The position numbers and the translations under genes were made by a program. The notes beneath the pieces were generated by a model. That model saw nothing but the letters and a program-made list of their open reading frames with translations. It did no database searches and was not told the DNA's origin. Of a stretch of 64,000 nucleotides of DNA, positions 7,495-16,308 are shown piece after piece. The DNA is from Paenacidovorax caeni (GTDB taxonomy: Bacteria > Pseudomonadota > Gammaproteobacteria > Burkholderiales > Burkholderiaceae_C), in contig NZ_CYIG01000011.1 in NCBI RefSeq assembly GCF_001298675.1, positions 1 to 64,000 of the forward strand, written 5' to 3'. Numbering within the stretch: the stretch's first letter is position 1; the number at the start of each line of letters is the position of its first letter.

Positions 7495-8592
7495 ATGCAC
7501 ACCCTCAGCGACTTCGACTTCGTGCTGCCCGAGCAGCTCATCGCCCAGCACCCCGCGCCCGAGCGCAGTGGCTCGCGCCTGCTGGACGGTCGCGCGCCCA
7601 CGCCGGTGGACCGCATCTTCCGCGAGCTGCCCGCACTGCTGCAGCCCGGCGACCTGCTGGTGTTCAACGACACACGCGTGGTCAAGGCGCGCGTGTTCGG
7701 CGAGAAGGCCAGTGGCGGCAAGCTGGAGCTGCTCATCGAGCGTGTGCTCACCGGCAATGACGTCGTGGCGCACATGAAGGTCAGCAAGAAGCCGCTGCCC
7801 GGCGCCACGGTGCACATGGCGGGCGGCGCGGCGCACGGCGGCTTCGACGCCACGCTGCTGTCGCGTTGGCCCGATGCCGACGGCCCGCTGTTTCGCTTCG
7901 CCCTGCACGGGCCCGCCGGCGAGACGCCGTGGGAGCTGATGGAGCGCCACGGCCACCTGCCGCTGCCGCCCTACATCGAACGCCAGCAAAACAGCAGCCA
8001 CGACCCCGACGAAGCCGAGGACAACGAGCGCTACCAGACCGTTTTCGCCCGCGCACCCGGCGCCGTGGCCGCGCCCACGGCCGCGCTGCACTTTGACGAA
8101 GGGGTGCTCGCCGCGCTGGCTGCGCATGGCGTGGAGCGCGCCAGCGTCACGCTGCACGTGGGCGCGGGCACCTTCCAGCCCGTCAAGACGGAGAACCTGG
8201 CCGAACACCGCATGCACAGCGAGTGGTACGAGGTGCCGCCGGACACGCTGGCAGCGCTGGAGCGCTGCCGCCAGCGCGGCGGCCGTGTCGTGGCCGTAGG
8301 CACCACCACGGTGCGCACGCTCGAATCTTGGGCCCGCTGCGGCCAGACCACGGGCGAAACCGACATCTTCATCACCCCGGGCTTTCGCTTCCAGGTGGTG
8401 GAGCTGCTGGTCACCAACTTCCACCTGCCCAAGAGCACGCTCATGATGCTGGTGAGCGCTTTCGCCGGCTACACACACATCATGGATTTGTACCGGCATG
8501 CCATTGCCCAGCGCTACCGGTTCTTCAGCTATGGCGACGCCATGCTGCTGCAGCGCGCCACGCCTACTGCGCCCGCCGCGCCGGCGGACTGA
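7495..8592 (+). CDS. queA: S-adenosylmethionine:tRNA ribosyltransferase-isomerase
   Basis: QueA (365 aa) transfers the ribosyl part of SAM to preQ1 in tRNA, giving epoxyqueuosine. The family blocks are visible: [15 protein letters not shown] near the start, [26 protein letters not shown] and HRMHSEWY, plus [11 protein letters not shown] and [16 protein letters not shown] near the end. The ATG at 7495 gives the conserved [12 protein letters not shown] start. No clear Shine-Dalgarno sequence is seen. It is divergent from nirB; the 223-base spacer holds the nirB promoter and leader. No other queuosine gene is nearby. Confidence 0.95.
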   Translation: MHTLSDFDFVLPEQLIAQHPAPERSGSRLLDGRAPTPVDRIFRELPALLQPGDLLVFNDTRVVKARVFGEKASGGKLELLIERVLTGNDVVAHMKVSKKPLPGATVHMAGGAAHGGFDATLLSRWPDADGPLFRFALHGPAGETPWELMERHGHLPLPPYIERQQNSSHDPDEAEDNERYQTVFARAPGAVAAPTAALHFDEGVLAALAAHGVERASVTLHVGAGTFQPVKTENLAEHRMHSEWYEVPPDTLAALERCRQRGGRVVAVGTTTVRTLESWARCGQTTGETDIFITPGFRFQVVELLVTNFHLPKSTLMMLVSAFAGYTHIMDLYRHAIAQRYRFFSYGDAMLLQRATPTAPAAPAD

Positions 8593-8702
8593 CAAAACGC
8601 GCCCGCGCGCTGCGCGACGCCGTATTGCAGCGTTTGCCCTAGGCACCCCGCGCGGGCGCTGTGGCACAGTGCCGGCACCCTCGTTCGCCCCGCCGCGCCG
8701 CC

Positions 8703-9587
8703 ATGCTCCCACCACCCCAGCACACTGCCCCGCGCAGGTTCGTTGCCGTGCAGGCGGCGCTGCTGCTGGCCGGGGCCACGGCCTGGGCGTTCCAGGCCCG
8801 CCAAGCGCCGTGGGCCGCCCCTGCCGCCATAGGGCTGGCTGTGCTGCTGGTCTGCGCCACGGCACTGGTGGCCGTGCAGCGCGGGCGCCTTGGCGGCTGG
8901 GCGGCGCTGATGGTGCAGTGCGCCGCGCTGGCCACCGCCACCAGCGCGCTGGGGCTGACCGCATGGCACTGGCTGTTCAAACCCCTGGCCATGCTGTGCG
9001 CTATGGTTTGGGTAGCTGCCAGCGCTCGTCCTGAAAGGGCTGGAGCCACTTTTCATGCCGCATCAAGCCCAGCACTCGATGCCACCGGGCGGCGCTGGCT
9101 CCTCGGCGCACTGGCGGCCTCGCTGGCGGGCGACGCGTTCCTCATGGTGGAGGGCTTCTTCGTGCCCGGCCTGGCCGCCTTCCTGCTGGCGCACCTGGCG
9201 TACATCGCCGTGCTGCGGCGCGGGCAGCGCTGGTTCGCGCACCGCGGCGCGCTGGCCACCACGCTCGCCATCGGCCTGGGCATGTACCTGTTCCTGTGGC
9301 ACGGCGGGCTGCCGCCCGCACTGCGCCTGCCAGTGGCGGTGTACGTCACGGTCATCGCCCTCATGGCGGCCCAGGCCCTGGGCCGCGCGCACCAGTTGCG
9401 CACGCGCGGCGCCACGCTGGTGGCGCTGGGCGCATGCAGCTTCCTGTGCAGCGATGCCGTGCTGGCCACGAACCGCTTCGTCCAGCCCCTGCCCTGGGCT
9501 GCGCTGTGGGTGCTGGCCAGCTACTACCTGGCGCAGGGGCTGATCGTCGCGGGCCTGCTGCGCCCCGCCGCGCGGCCCGGCACCTGA
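8703..9587 (+). CDS. YhhN/TMEM86 family membrane protein, putative lysoplasmalogenase
   Basis: The protein has 294 aa with about eight membrane helices. The family motifs are GDAFLMVEGFFVPGLAAFL...HLAYI and, near the C-terminus, GACSFLCSDAVLATNRF (the S-D-x-x-L-A pattern). Eukaryotic and some bacterial relatives hydrolyse the vinyl-ether bond of lysoplasmalogens; the role in this organism is unknown. Residues about 100-117 (AMVWVAASARPERAGATF) are encoded by a repeat A copy lying in the loop after KPLAMLC, where homologues have only a short link. I prefer the ATG at 8703 to one 42 bases upstream, because the intervening residues are arginine/proline-rich and not family-like. Confidence 0.85.
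   Translation: MLPPPQHTAPRRFVAVQAALLLAGATAWAFQARQAPWAAPAAIGLAVLLVCATALVAVQRGRLGGWAALMVQCAALATATSALGLTAWHWLFKPLAMLCAMVWVAASARPERAGATFHAASSPALDATGRRWLLGALAASLAGDAFLMVEGFFVPGLAAFLLAHLAYIAVLRRGQRWFAHRGALATTLAIGLGMYLFLWHGGLPPALRLPVAVYVTVIALMAAQALGRAHQLRTRGATLVALGACSFLCSDAVLATNRFVQPLPWAALWVLASYYLAQGLIVAGLLRPAARPGT
9001..9055 (+). repeat. repeat A copy 2, inside the YhhN gene
   Basis: CTATGGTTTGGGTAGCTGCC, then AGCGCT, then GGGCTGGAGCCAC, lie in sense orientation. It is read in frame as V-A-A-S-A-R-P-E-R-A-G, the same frame as other sense copies. Confidence 0.75.
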
Positions 9588-9609
9588 GCGCGCGCCCTGC
9601 AAGGTGCCC

Positions 9610-9627
9610 CGGCCCGCATGCGGGCCG
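9610..9627. terminator. GC-rich perfect palindrome after the YhhN gene
   Basis: CGGCCCGCATGCGGGCCG is an 18-base perfect palindrome 23 bases after the YhhN stop. It could form a hairpin, but has no T-run, so termination is only a possibility. Confidence 0.3.
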
Positions 9628-9705
9628 CGCCCTTTGGGTAACATCACACCCCTTCTTCGCGGGCGGGCCCCGCTTCCACGGCGGCGCACAGCCCCCAGCC
9701 ATGCC

Positions 9706-10335
9706 ATGACTTCATCGACCCCACCCTCCTTTCTCAGCCGCGTGGCCATTGCCATCGGCAGCTTCTTCGCCATCCTGGGCAACGGCCGCCTGGCCGCCGA
9801 TGTAAACCGCCTGCGCGCGGGCGAGCCCCTGGCCGCCGACACGCCCCCCAAAGAGGTACGCGTGGAAGTGCCGGTGGAAAAAATCGTCGAAGTGCGGGTG
9901 GAAGTGCCCGTGGAAAAAGTGGTGGAAAAGATCGTCGAGCGCCGCATCGAAGACACCACACCCACCGCCGCCCTGCAGCTGCTGGGCCTGCTGCAGCGCC
10001 AGGCGCGCTTTGTGGACTTTGTGCAGGAAGACGTGGCGCAGTACAGCGACGCCGAAATCGGCGCTGCCGCCCGCGTGGTGCACGAAGGCTGCCGCAAGGT
10101 GCTGGCCGAGCACTTCACCATCGCCCCCGTGCGCACCGAGCCCGAAGGCAGCCGCATCACGCTGCAGCCCGGCTTTGACGCCGCGCGCGTGCGCGTGACG
10201 GGCAACGTGGTGGGCCAGCCGCCCTTCACCGGCACGCTCGGCCACCGCGGCTGGCAGGCCAGCGACGTGCGCCTGCCCCAGCTCACCGACGCCCAGGCCG
10301 CACGCACCCTGGCGCAGGCGGAGGTGGAGCTGTGA
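9706..10335 (+). CDS. DUF2760 domain protein with N-terminal helix and valine/glutamate-rich repeat
   Basis: This 209-aa protein has an N-terminal hydrophobic stretch (FLSRVAIAIGSFFAILG), then short charged repeats (VEVPVEKIVE, VEVPVEKVVE) around residues 48-78. A compact DUF2760 domain follows, with ALQLLGLLQRQARFVDFVQED and FTGTLGHRGW. The repeats look like an amphipathic spacer or coiled coil. The function is unknown. The stop overlaps the GTG start of the Hsp70-like gene (GTGA), so the two are co-translated; DUF2760 proteins are found next to Hsp70-like genes, which suggests a co-chaperone or anchoring role (inference). The start at 9706 fits the family's short polar start before the helix. 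Confidence 0.8.
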   Translation: MTSSTPPSFLSRVAIAIGSFFAILGNGRLAADVNRLRAGEPLAADTPPKEVRVEVPVEKIVEVRVEVPVEKVVEKIVERRIEDTTPTAALQLLGLLQRQARFVDFVQEDVAQYSDAEIGAAARVVHEGCRKVLAEHFTIAPVRTEPEGSRITLQPGFDAARVRVTGNVVGQPPFTGTLGHRGWQASDVRLPQLTDAQAARTLAQAEVEL

Positions 10336-12230
10336 GCGCTCTTGAATCCATAGCTGCCAGCGCTCACCAGACAAGCGCTGGAGGCCAAATTGACCCGCAA
10401 TTCAGCATTGGCATCGACCTGGGCACCACGCACTGCGCGCTGTCGTGGATCGACCATGCCGCCAGCGACGGCGAGCGCGTGGCCCAGGGCGTGCTCGACG
10501 TGCCCCAGCTCACCGCGCCCGCCAGCGTGCAGGCGCAGCCGCTGCTGCCCTCGTTTTTGTACCTGCCGCACGACAGCGAGCTGACGCCCGCCGACCGCAC
10601 CCTGCCCGGCCAGGCGCCGCACGGCGGCGTGGTGGGCGAGTTTGCGCGCACGCGCGGCGCGGCCACGCCCATTCGCCTGGTCTCCAGCGCCAAAAGCTGG
10701 CTGTGCCACCCCGGCGTGGACCGGCGTGCCCCGCTGCTGCCGGCCGACGCGCCCGAGGACGTGGCCCGCCTGTCGCCGCTGGCCGCCAGCACGCGCTACC
10801 TGGAACACCTGCGCTGGGCCTGGGAGCAGGTCCACCCCACGGCACCGCTGGCGCAGCAGCAGGTGACGGTGACCATCCCCGCCTCGTTCGACCCCGCCGC
10901 GCGCGAGCTGACGGCCGAGGCCTGCCAGGCCGCCGGGCTGGCGCACTTCACCCTGCTGGAGGAACCCCAGGCCGCGCTGTACAGCTGGATCCAGGCCAGC
11001 GGCGGCGCCTGGCGCAAGCAGGTGGCGCATGGCGACGTGCTGCTGGTGGTGGACGTGGGCGGCGGCACCACCGACTTCTCGCTCATCGCCGTGCTGGAGC
11101 AAGACGGCAACCTGGCGCTGCAGCGCGTGGCCGTGGGCGAGCACATCCTGCTCGGCGGCGACAACATGGACCTGGCCCTGGCCTACGGCGTGGCGCGCAA
11201 GCTGGCGCAGGAAGGCAAGCCGCTGGACGCCTGGCAAACCCGGGCGCTGGCCCACGCCTGCCGCACGGCCAAGGAGCAGCTGCTGGCCGACGCCACCCTG
11301 CCCTCGGTGCCCGTGGTGGTGCCCAGCCGGGGCAGCAAGCTCATTGGCGGCAGCATCCGCACCGAAGTCACCCAGGCCGAAGTGCTGCAACTGCTGCTCG
11401 AAGGTTTCTTCCCGCGCGTGGCTGCGTCCGACAAGCCCCAGGTGCGCGCGCGCGCCGCGCTCACCCAACTGGGCCTGCCCTATGCGCAGGACGCCGCCGT
11501 GACGCGCCACCTGGCGGCCTTCCTGTCGCGCCAGCTTGACGCCACCGCGCAAATCGAAGGCCTGCAACCGCGCGCGGGCGCCAGCTTTGTGCACCCCACG
11601 GCCGTACTGTTCAACGGCGGGGTGCTGAAGGCCCCGCAGATCGAGCAGCGCATTCTGGAAGTGCTCAGCGGCTGGCTGGCCGCCGAGGGCGCCCCGGCCC
11701 CGCGCGTGCTCGAAGGCGCCAACCTCGACCTGGCAGTGGCCCGCGGCGCGGCCTACCACGGCTACGTGGCGCGCCAGGGGCGCGGCGTGCGCATCCGTGG
11801 CGGCACGGCGCAGAGCTACTACGTGGGCGTGGAAAGCAACATGCCCGCCATCCCCGGCATGGAGCCGCCCATCTCCGCGCTGTGCCTGGCACCTTTTGGC
11901 ATGGAAGAAGGCAGCGAAGTGGCGCTGGATGCGCAGGAGTTCGGCCTGGTGGTGGGCGAGCCCGTGCGCCTGCGCTTTTTCGGCTCCAGCGTGCGCCGCC
12001 ACGACGGCGTGGGCACGCTGCTGGACTTCTGGGGCCCGGAGGAGCTGGTCGAGCTGCAGGAGATCGAAGCCCTGCTGCCCGCAGAGGGCCGCAGCCCCGG
12101 CGAGGTGGTGCCCGTGCACCTGCACGCGCGCGTGACCGACATCGGCACGCTGGAGCTGAGCGCCGTGCCCGTGGGCGGCAATGCGCGCTGGAAGGTCGAG
12201 TTCGACGTGCGCGCCCCGGCCTCCGCCTGA
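10332..12230 (+). CDS. Hsp70-like (DnaK/HscA-type) protein
   Basis: The 632-aa protein has an actin-fold ATPase: phosphate-1 GIDLGTTHCA (from residue 27), phosphate-2 VVDVGGGTTDFS, and the LLGGDNMDLALA and LFNGGVLKAP segments. A short substrate-binding part follows. The typical C-terminal lid is not evident. It is not the canonical DnaK, since dnaJ and grpE are absent and motifs such as SAKSWLCHPGVDR are characteristic of this divergent subfamily. The GTG start overlaps the DUF2760 stop. Residues 4-23 (LESIAASAHQTSAGGQIDPQ) are encoded by a repeat A copy, so the natural N-terminus has been replaced or extended. A paralogue follows at 13445. Confidence 0.85.
   Translation: MSALESIAASAHQTSAGGQIDPQFSIGIDLGTTHCALSWIDHAASDGERVAQGVLDVPQLTAPASVQAQPLLPSFLYLPHDSELTPADRTLPGQAPHGGVVGEFARTRGAATPIRLVSSAKSWLCHPGVDRRAPLLPADAPEDVARLSPLAASTRYLEHLRWAWEQVHPTAPLAQQQVTVTIPASFDPAARELTAEACQAAGLAHFTLLEEPQAALYSWIQASGGAWRKQVAHGDVLLVVDVGGGTTDFSLIAVLEQDGNLALQRVAVGEHILLGGDNMDLALAYGVARKLAQEGKPLDAWQTRALAHACRTAKEQLLADATLPSVPVVVPSRGSKLIGGSIRTEVTQAEVLQLLLEGFFPRVAASDKPQVRARAALTQLGLPYAQDAAVTRHLAAFLSRQLDATAQIEGLQPRAGASFVHPTAVLFNGGVLKAPQIEQRILEVLSGWLAAEGAPAPRVLEGANLDLAVARGAAYHGYVARQGRGVRIRGGTAQSYYVGVESNMPAIPGMEPPISALCLAPFGMEEGSEVALDAQEFGLVVGEPVRLRFFGSSVRRHDGVGTLLDFWGPEELVELQEIEALLPAEGRSPGEVVPVHLHARVTDIGTLELSAVPVGGNARWKVEFDVRAPASA
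10341..10400 (+). repeat. repeat A copy 3, at the start of the Hsp70-like gene
   Basis: The copy consists of GAATCCATAGCTGCCAGCGC, an imperfect centre, and ACAAGCGCTGGAGGCCAAAT. In sense orientation it supplies codons 4-23 of the gene in the common I-A-A-S-A frame. Confidence 0.85.
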
Positions 12231-12487
12231 GAGCGTGACGACGCGCTAAACCCCACGGCTGGAGAGGCCACCCCACACAAACGCGGCACCTGCGGGCACC
12301 ATACCGCGCCGTGCCCGCCGCTGGCCTGCGCGCAGGCTATGCCACGGGCACGGTTTTCGCTTATATCCCGGCCGTCCAGACCCGAATGGCCGGACAACCC
12401 GCCAGCGGCCAACCGCCCTGGCACCTGGCGCCCTCGATCCGGGGGTGGCCATCCCACGCTGAATCACCGCTTCAGGAGGTTTCATCC

Positions 12488-13372
12488 ATGCACCCGCTTT
12501 CCATGCGCGCGCTGGCCGGCGCACTGGCCACGGCCCTGGCGCTGCCCGCGCTCGCTGCCGACCCCACCCTCTCCAAGATCCAGTCCAGCGGCACGCTGAC
12601 CATTGGCTACCGCAAGGACGCCTCGCCCCTGTCGTACGTCGACGCCAGCGGCCAGCCCATCGGCTACGCCATCGACCTGTGCCAGCAACTGGCCGCGCGC
12701 ATCCAGAGCCAGCTCAAGCTGCCCACGCTGCAGATTCAGTACGTGCCGGTGACCATGGCCGAGCGCTTTGACCGCATCGCCGAGGGCAAGATCCAGCTCG
12801 AATGCGCCGACACCACCAACTCCAAGGCGCGGCGCGACCTGGTGGGCTTTGGCCTGACCTACTACTACGCCGGCGCCCGCATGATGGTGCGCAAGGACGA
12901 CACGCGCGAGCAGTTGTCGCAAATGGCCAACGCACGCATCGCAGTCATCACCGGCTCCACCGGCAAGACCGTGGCCGAGCGCCTCAAGGGCGCCACCCTG
13001 GTGGCCGTGCCCAACACCGACGAAGGCGCCAAGGCCGTGGCCGACGGCCGGGCCGATGCCTTTGTGTCCGACGACATCTCCCTCATCGACCAGGCGCGCA
13101 TGCTCAAAGGCGCCGTGAAAGTGGTTGGCCCGCGCATGTCGGTGGAGCCACTGGCACCCATCGTGCCCAAGAACGCCCCCGACTTCCAGCACCTGGTGGC
13201 CCAGGCCATGAAGGACATGTACCGCGACGGCACGGCGCGCCAGGTGTACCGCAAATGGTTCGAGCACCCGCTGCCGGTGCGCGAATACTCGCTCGACCTG
13301 CCCCCCGACCGCCTGCTGAGCGACACCTTCCGCCGCCCCGATACCTTTGTGACCGACTGGACGGTGCTGTAA
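12488..13372 (+). CDS. periplasmic amino-acid-binding protein of an ABC transporter (SBP family 3)
   Basis: This 294-aa protein has a Sec signal peptide (LAGALATALALPALAADP, cleavage after ALA). The family 3 binding fold follows: LTIGYRKDASPLSYVD, GYAIDLCQQLA, CADTTNSKARRDLVGFGLTY, and ITGSTGKTVAERL with a second lobe ending near YRKWFEHPLP. It resembles glutamate/aspartate-binding proteins. AGGAGGT lies 7 bases before the ATG, the strongest Shine-Dalgarno in the region. No permease or ATPase gene is adjacent, so it is an orphan here. It splits the two Hsp70-like genes, suggesting later insertion or recruitment. Confidence 0.88.
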   Translation: MHPLSMRALAGALATALALPALAADPTLSKIQSSGTLTIGYRKDASPLSYVDASGQPIGYAIDLCQQLAARIQSQLKLPTLQIQYVPVTMAERFDRIAEGKIQLECADTTNSKARRDLVGFGLTYYYAGARMMVRKDDTREQLSQMANARIAVITGSTGKTVAERLKGATLVAVPNTDEGAKAVADGRADAFVSDDISLIDQARMLKGAVKVVGPRMSVEPLAPIVPKNAPDFQHLVAQAMKDMYRDGTARQVYRKWFEHPLPVREYSLDLPPDRLLSDTFRRPDTFVTDWTVL

Positions 13373-13444
13373 ACCAGCCCCCGGCGGTTTCGGGGTAACA
13401 ATCGCGCCAGCAGAAAACTGCCTGCCCCGCCCCCGAACCGCCGC

Positions 13445-16297
13445 ATGACCACTGCCCCCACACCGCACCCCGCCACCGCCCGCTACGCCGTCGGCATCGA
13501 CCTGGGCACCAGCCACACCGTGGTGGCCAGCGTGCCGCTGCACGGCGGCCCCGGGGACATCGCGCTGCTGCCTATCCCGCAGCGCACCACCGCCAGCGAG
13601 GTGCAGGCCCTGCCCATGCTGCCCTCGGTGCGCTACCAGGCCGCGCCGGGCGAGCTGGGCGACGCCTGGCGCCAGCCCTGGCCGCCGCTGGGCGCCAGCG
13701 ACGAAGCCCCAGCCATCACCGGCCGCTGGGCGCGCGAACTGGGTGCCAGCGTGCCCGCACGCCTGGTGGCCAGCGCCAAGAGCTGGCTCTCACACCCTGG
13801 GGTGGACCGCAGCGCCCCCATCCTGCCCTGGGGCGCCCCCGAGGACGTGGCGCGCATCTCGCCCCTCGACGCCTCGGCCGCCACGCTGGCCCATGTGCGC
13901 GCCACGTGGGACCTGGCCCACCCCGACGCCCCGCTGGCGCAGCAGGCCGTGGTGCTCACGGTGCCGGCCTCGTTCGACGAAGGGGCGCGCGCCCTGACGC
14001 TGGAGGCCGCACAGCGCGCCGGCCTGCCCCCGGTGCAACTGCTGGAGGAACCCAAGGCCGCCTTCCACGACTGGCTGGTGCTGCAGGGCGACGCCCTGGC
14101 GGCACAGCTGGCGCACAGCCGCCTGGTGCTGGTGGTGGACGTGGGCGGCGGCACCACCGACCTGACGCTGATCCGCGCCACCCCCGCCCCCCACGGCGCG
14201 CTGCCCACGCTCACCCGTGTGGCCGTGGGCGAGCACCTGATGCTGGGCGGTGACAACATGGACCTGGCCCTGGCCCACCGGCTGGAGCCGCAGTTCGCCG
14301 GCCCCGGCCAGCGCCTGGCGCCGGGGCGCTTCGCCCAGCTGGTGCAGCGCTGCCGCCAGGCCAAGGAACAGCTGCTGGCGGAAGGCGCACCCGCGCAGAC
14401 CACCATCACGCTGCTCGGCGGCGGCTCGCGCCTGCTGGCGCAAACCCGCTCGGCCCCGCTAACCCAGGCCGATGTGCACGCCTGGGTGGTGGAAGGCTTT
14501 TTGCCCCCCGCGCAAGCCACCGACGCCCCGGCACGCCGCCAGGGCGCGCTGCGCGGCCTGGGCCTGCCCTACCCGGCCGACGCTGCCATCACACGCCACC
14601 TGGCGCAATTCCTGGCGCAGCACGCGGGCGGCGAATGGCCCGACACCGTGCTGCTCAACGGCGGCGTGTTCCATGCCCACGCGCTGGCCGAGCGGCTGAC
14701 CGACCAACTGGCGCAATGGCGCGGCGCGCCCGTGCGCGTGCTGCACAACCCCCACCCCGATTGGGCCGTGGCGCGCGGCGCGGCTGCCCATGGGCTGGCG
14801 CAATACAAGGAAAAAACGGCTCTAGCCCAGGAGGGACAAGCGCCAGCAGCTCCCAAAACCATAGTGCCGCGCATCGGCGGCGGCTCCGCGCGCAGCTACT
14901 GGCTGGTGTTGCCCGGCGCCCCGGGCGGCGCACGCCAGGCCCTGTGCCTGCTGCCGCGCGGCACCGAGGAGGGTGTGCGCCTGGTGCTGTCCGGGCGGCG
15001 CTTTGCGCTGCGGCTCGGGCAGGCCGTGCGCTTTGACCTGGTGGCGCGCAGCCAGGGCCAGGCCCAGGCCGGGCAGATCGCCGCGCTCGAAGGCGAGGGC
15101 TGGACCGAACTGCCGCCCCTGGCCACCGTGCTGCCCGCACCCGCAGGCCGGGCCACCGCGCAGGTGGAGGTGCAACTGCAGGCCTGCATGAGCGAAGTCG
15201 GCACGCTGGAAGTGCGCTGCGTGGCCGCACAGGGCCCGTGCGACGACCCGGCCCAGACCTGGCTGCTGCCCTTTGCCGTGCGTGGCGCAGTGGCGGGCGA
15301 CGCTACAGAATCCATAGCTTCTAGCGCACACCCAGAAAGCGCTGGGACCGAAAAACGCTTGCAAGCAGCGCTGACGCTGGTCGAGCGCATCTTCGGCCAC
15401 CAGGCGCAGGAGGTGGCGCCCAAGGAAGTGCGCCAATTGCGCGCTGCGCTGGAGCGCCAGATTGGCCCGCGCGAGGACTGGGACGTGGCCACCTTGCGCA
15501 CCCTGTTCGACGCGCTGCTGGCCCGCGCCAAGCGCCGCCGCCGCACGCCCGAGCACGAGCGCGTGTGGCTCAACCTGGCTGGCTGGTGCCTGCGCCCCGG
15601 CGTGGGCGCGCAGCTCGACGCCTGGCGCATCGGCCAGGTATGGCAGCTCTACCCCCAGGGCCTGGGGCACAGCCAGGACAGCGCCAACTGGACCGAGTGG
15701 TGGGTGTTCTGGCGCCGCGTGGCCGCCGGGCTGGACGAAGCCCAGCAAATGGAGGTGCTGGAAGCCGTGGCCGGCTGCATGCAAAAAACCGTGCAGCGCG
15801 CCAGCGCCAAGGGGGCCAAGGCGCCCTGGGGCAGCTATGACGACATGCTGCGCCTGTTCGCCGCCATGGAGGCCGTGCCCTGGCAGTACCGCCAGGAGAT
15901 GGGCCAGTGGATGCTGCAGCGCCTGCGCCGCCCCGACGAACCGGCGCACACCTGGTGGGCCATCGGCCGCCTGGCGGCACGCCAGCCTCTGGCCGCCAAC
16001 GCGCACCGCGTGATGCCGCCCGAGGCGGCGCAGGAGTTCCTCGACGCCACGCTGGCGCAGGACTGGCGCAAGAACGAGCACGCCATGTTCGCCGCCGTGC
16101 AGATGGCTCGCATGACGGGCGAGCGCACGCTCGACCTGCCCGACACCGCGCGCACCGCGGTGCTCGACAAGCTGCGCGCCAGCGGCGCGCCCCAGCGCTG
16201 GGTGGCGCAGGTGGAACAGGTGCAGGAGATGAGCCACGAAGACCGCCAGCGCAGCCTGGGCGACAGCCTGCCGCCGGGTCTGGTGCTGGTGGGGTAG
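13445..16297 (+). CDS. Hsp70-like protein fused to a DUF3731-type C-terminal region
   Basis: This 950-aa protein has an N-terminal Hsp70 ATPase (GIDLGTSHTVVAS from residue 17, VVDVGGGTTDLT, LMLGGDNMDLALA, LLNGGVFHAH) that is closely paralogous to the 10332 gene. The long C-terminal helical region (about 640-950) has features such as RRRRTPEHERVWLNLAGWCLRP and SANWTEWWVFWRRVAAGLD, which I assign to DUF3731. Two repeat A copies are embedded in frame, at residues about 455-474 and 621-640. The paralogue lacks the first one: from HG to the next RIGG/RIRGG the distance is about 15 residues longer here. The function is unknown; it is probably a chaperone with a dedicated client. Confidence 0.85.
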   Translation: MTTAPTPHPATARYAVGIDLGTSHTVVASVPLHGGPGDIALLPIPQRTTASEVQALPMLPSVRYQAAPGELGDAWRQPWPPLGASDEAPAITGRWARELGASVPARLVASAKSWLSHPGVDRSAPILPWGAPEDVARISPLDASAATLAHVRATWDLAHPDAPLAQQAVVLTVPASFDEGARALTLEAAQRAGLPPVQLLEEPKAAFHDWLVLQGDALAAQLAHSRLVLVVDVGGGTTDLTLIRATPAPHGALPTLTRVAVGEHLMLGGDNMDLALAHRLEPQFAGPGQRLAPGRFAQLVQRCRQAKEQLLAEGAPAQTTITLLGGGSRLLAQTRSAPLTQADVHAWVVEGFLPPAQATDAPARRQGALRGLGLPYPADAAITRHLAQFLAQHAGGEWPDTVLLNGGVFHAHALAERLTDQLAQWRGAPVRVLHNPHPDWAVARGAAAHGLAQYKEKTALAQEGQAPAAPKTIVPRIGGGSARSYWLVLPGAPGGARQALCLLPRGTEEGVRLVLSGRRFALRLGQAVRFDLVARSQGQAQAGQIAALEGEGWTELPPLATVLPAPAGRATAQVEVQLQACMSEVGTLEVRCVAAQGPCDDPAQTWLLPFAVRGAVAGDATESIASSAHPESAGTEKRLQAALTLVERIFGHQAQEVAPKEVRQLRAALERQIGPREDWDVATLRTLFDALLARAKRRRRTPEHERVWLNLAGWCLRPGVGAQLDAWRIGQVWQLYPQGLGHSQDSANWTEWWVFWRRVAAGLDEAQQMEVLEAVAGCMQKTVQRASAKGAKAPWGSYDDMLRLFAAMEAVPWQYRQEMGQWMLQRLRRPDEPAHTWWAIGRLAARQPLAANAHRVMPPEAAQEFLDATLAQDWRKNEHAMFAAVQMARMTGERTLDLPDTARTAVLDKLRASGAPQRWVAQVEQVQEMSHEDRQRSLGDSLPPGLVLVG
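14809..14865 (-). repeat. repeat A copy 4, inside the second Hsp70-like gene (antisense)
   Basis: In reverse orientation it reads CTATGGTTTTGGGAGCTGCT, then GGCGCTTGTCC, then GGGCTAGAGCC. The gene reads through it as A-L-A-Q-E-G-Q-A-P-A-A-P-K-T. The same Q-A-P-x-A-P-K frame is used by the copy in the carboxylase gene at 63921. Confidence 0.85.
15305..15364 (+). repeat. repeat A copy 5, inside the second Hsp70-like gene (sense)
   Basis: AGAATCCATAGCTTCTAGCGC is followed by AAAGCGCTGGGACC. It encodes E-S-I-A-S-S-A-H-P-E-S-A-G in the common sense frame, located at the junction between the Hsp70 part and the C-terminal region. Confidence 0.8.
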
Positions 16298-16308
16298 CGG
16301 CCCCCGGG

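Noticed and set aside
9856-9936. Short tandem DNA repeats that might suggest a CRISPR-like or satellite array
   Set aside because: They are codons for the V-E-V-P-V-E-K peptide repeats of the DUF2760 protein; spacing and frame follow the protein.
9063-12125. 1020-codon minus-strand frame opposite the DUF2760 and Hsp70 genes
   Set aside because: Composition typical of an antisense frame, and it crosses several intergenic borders.
12340-12365. GGGCACGGTTTTCGCT as a sigma-54 promoter for the amino-acid-binding protein
   Set aside because: It departs from the -12 element (TCGC instead of TTGC) and from the first base of the -24 element; support is too weak.
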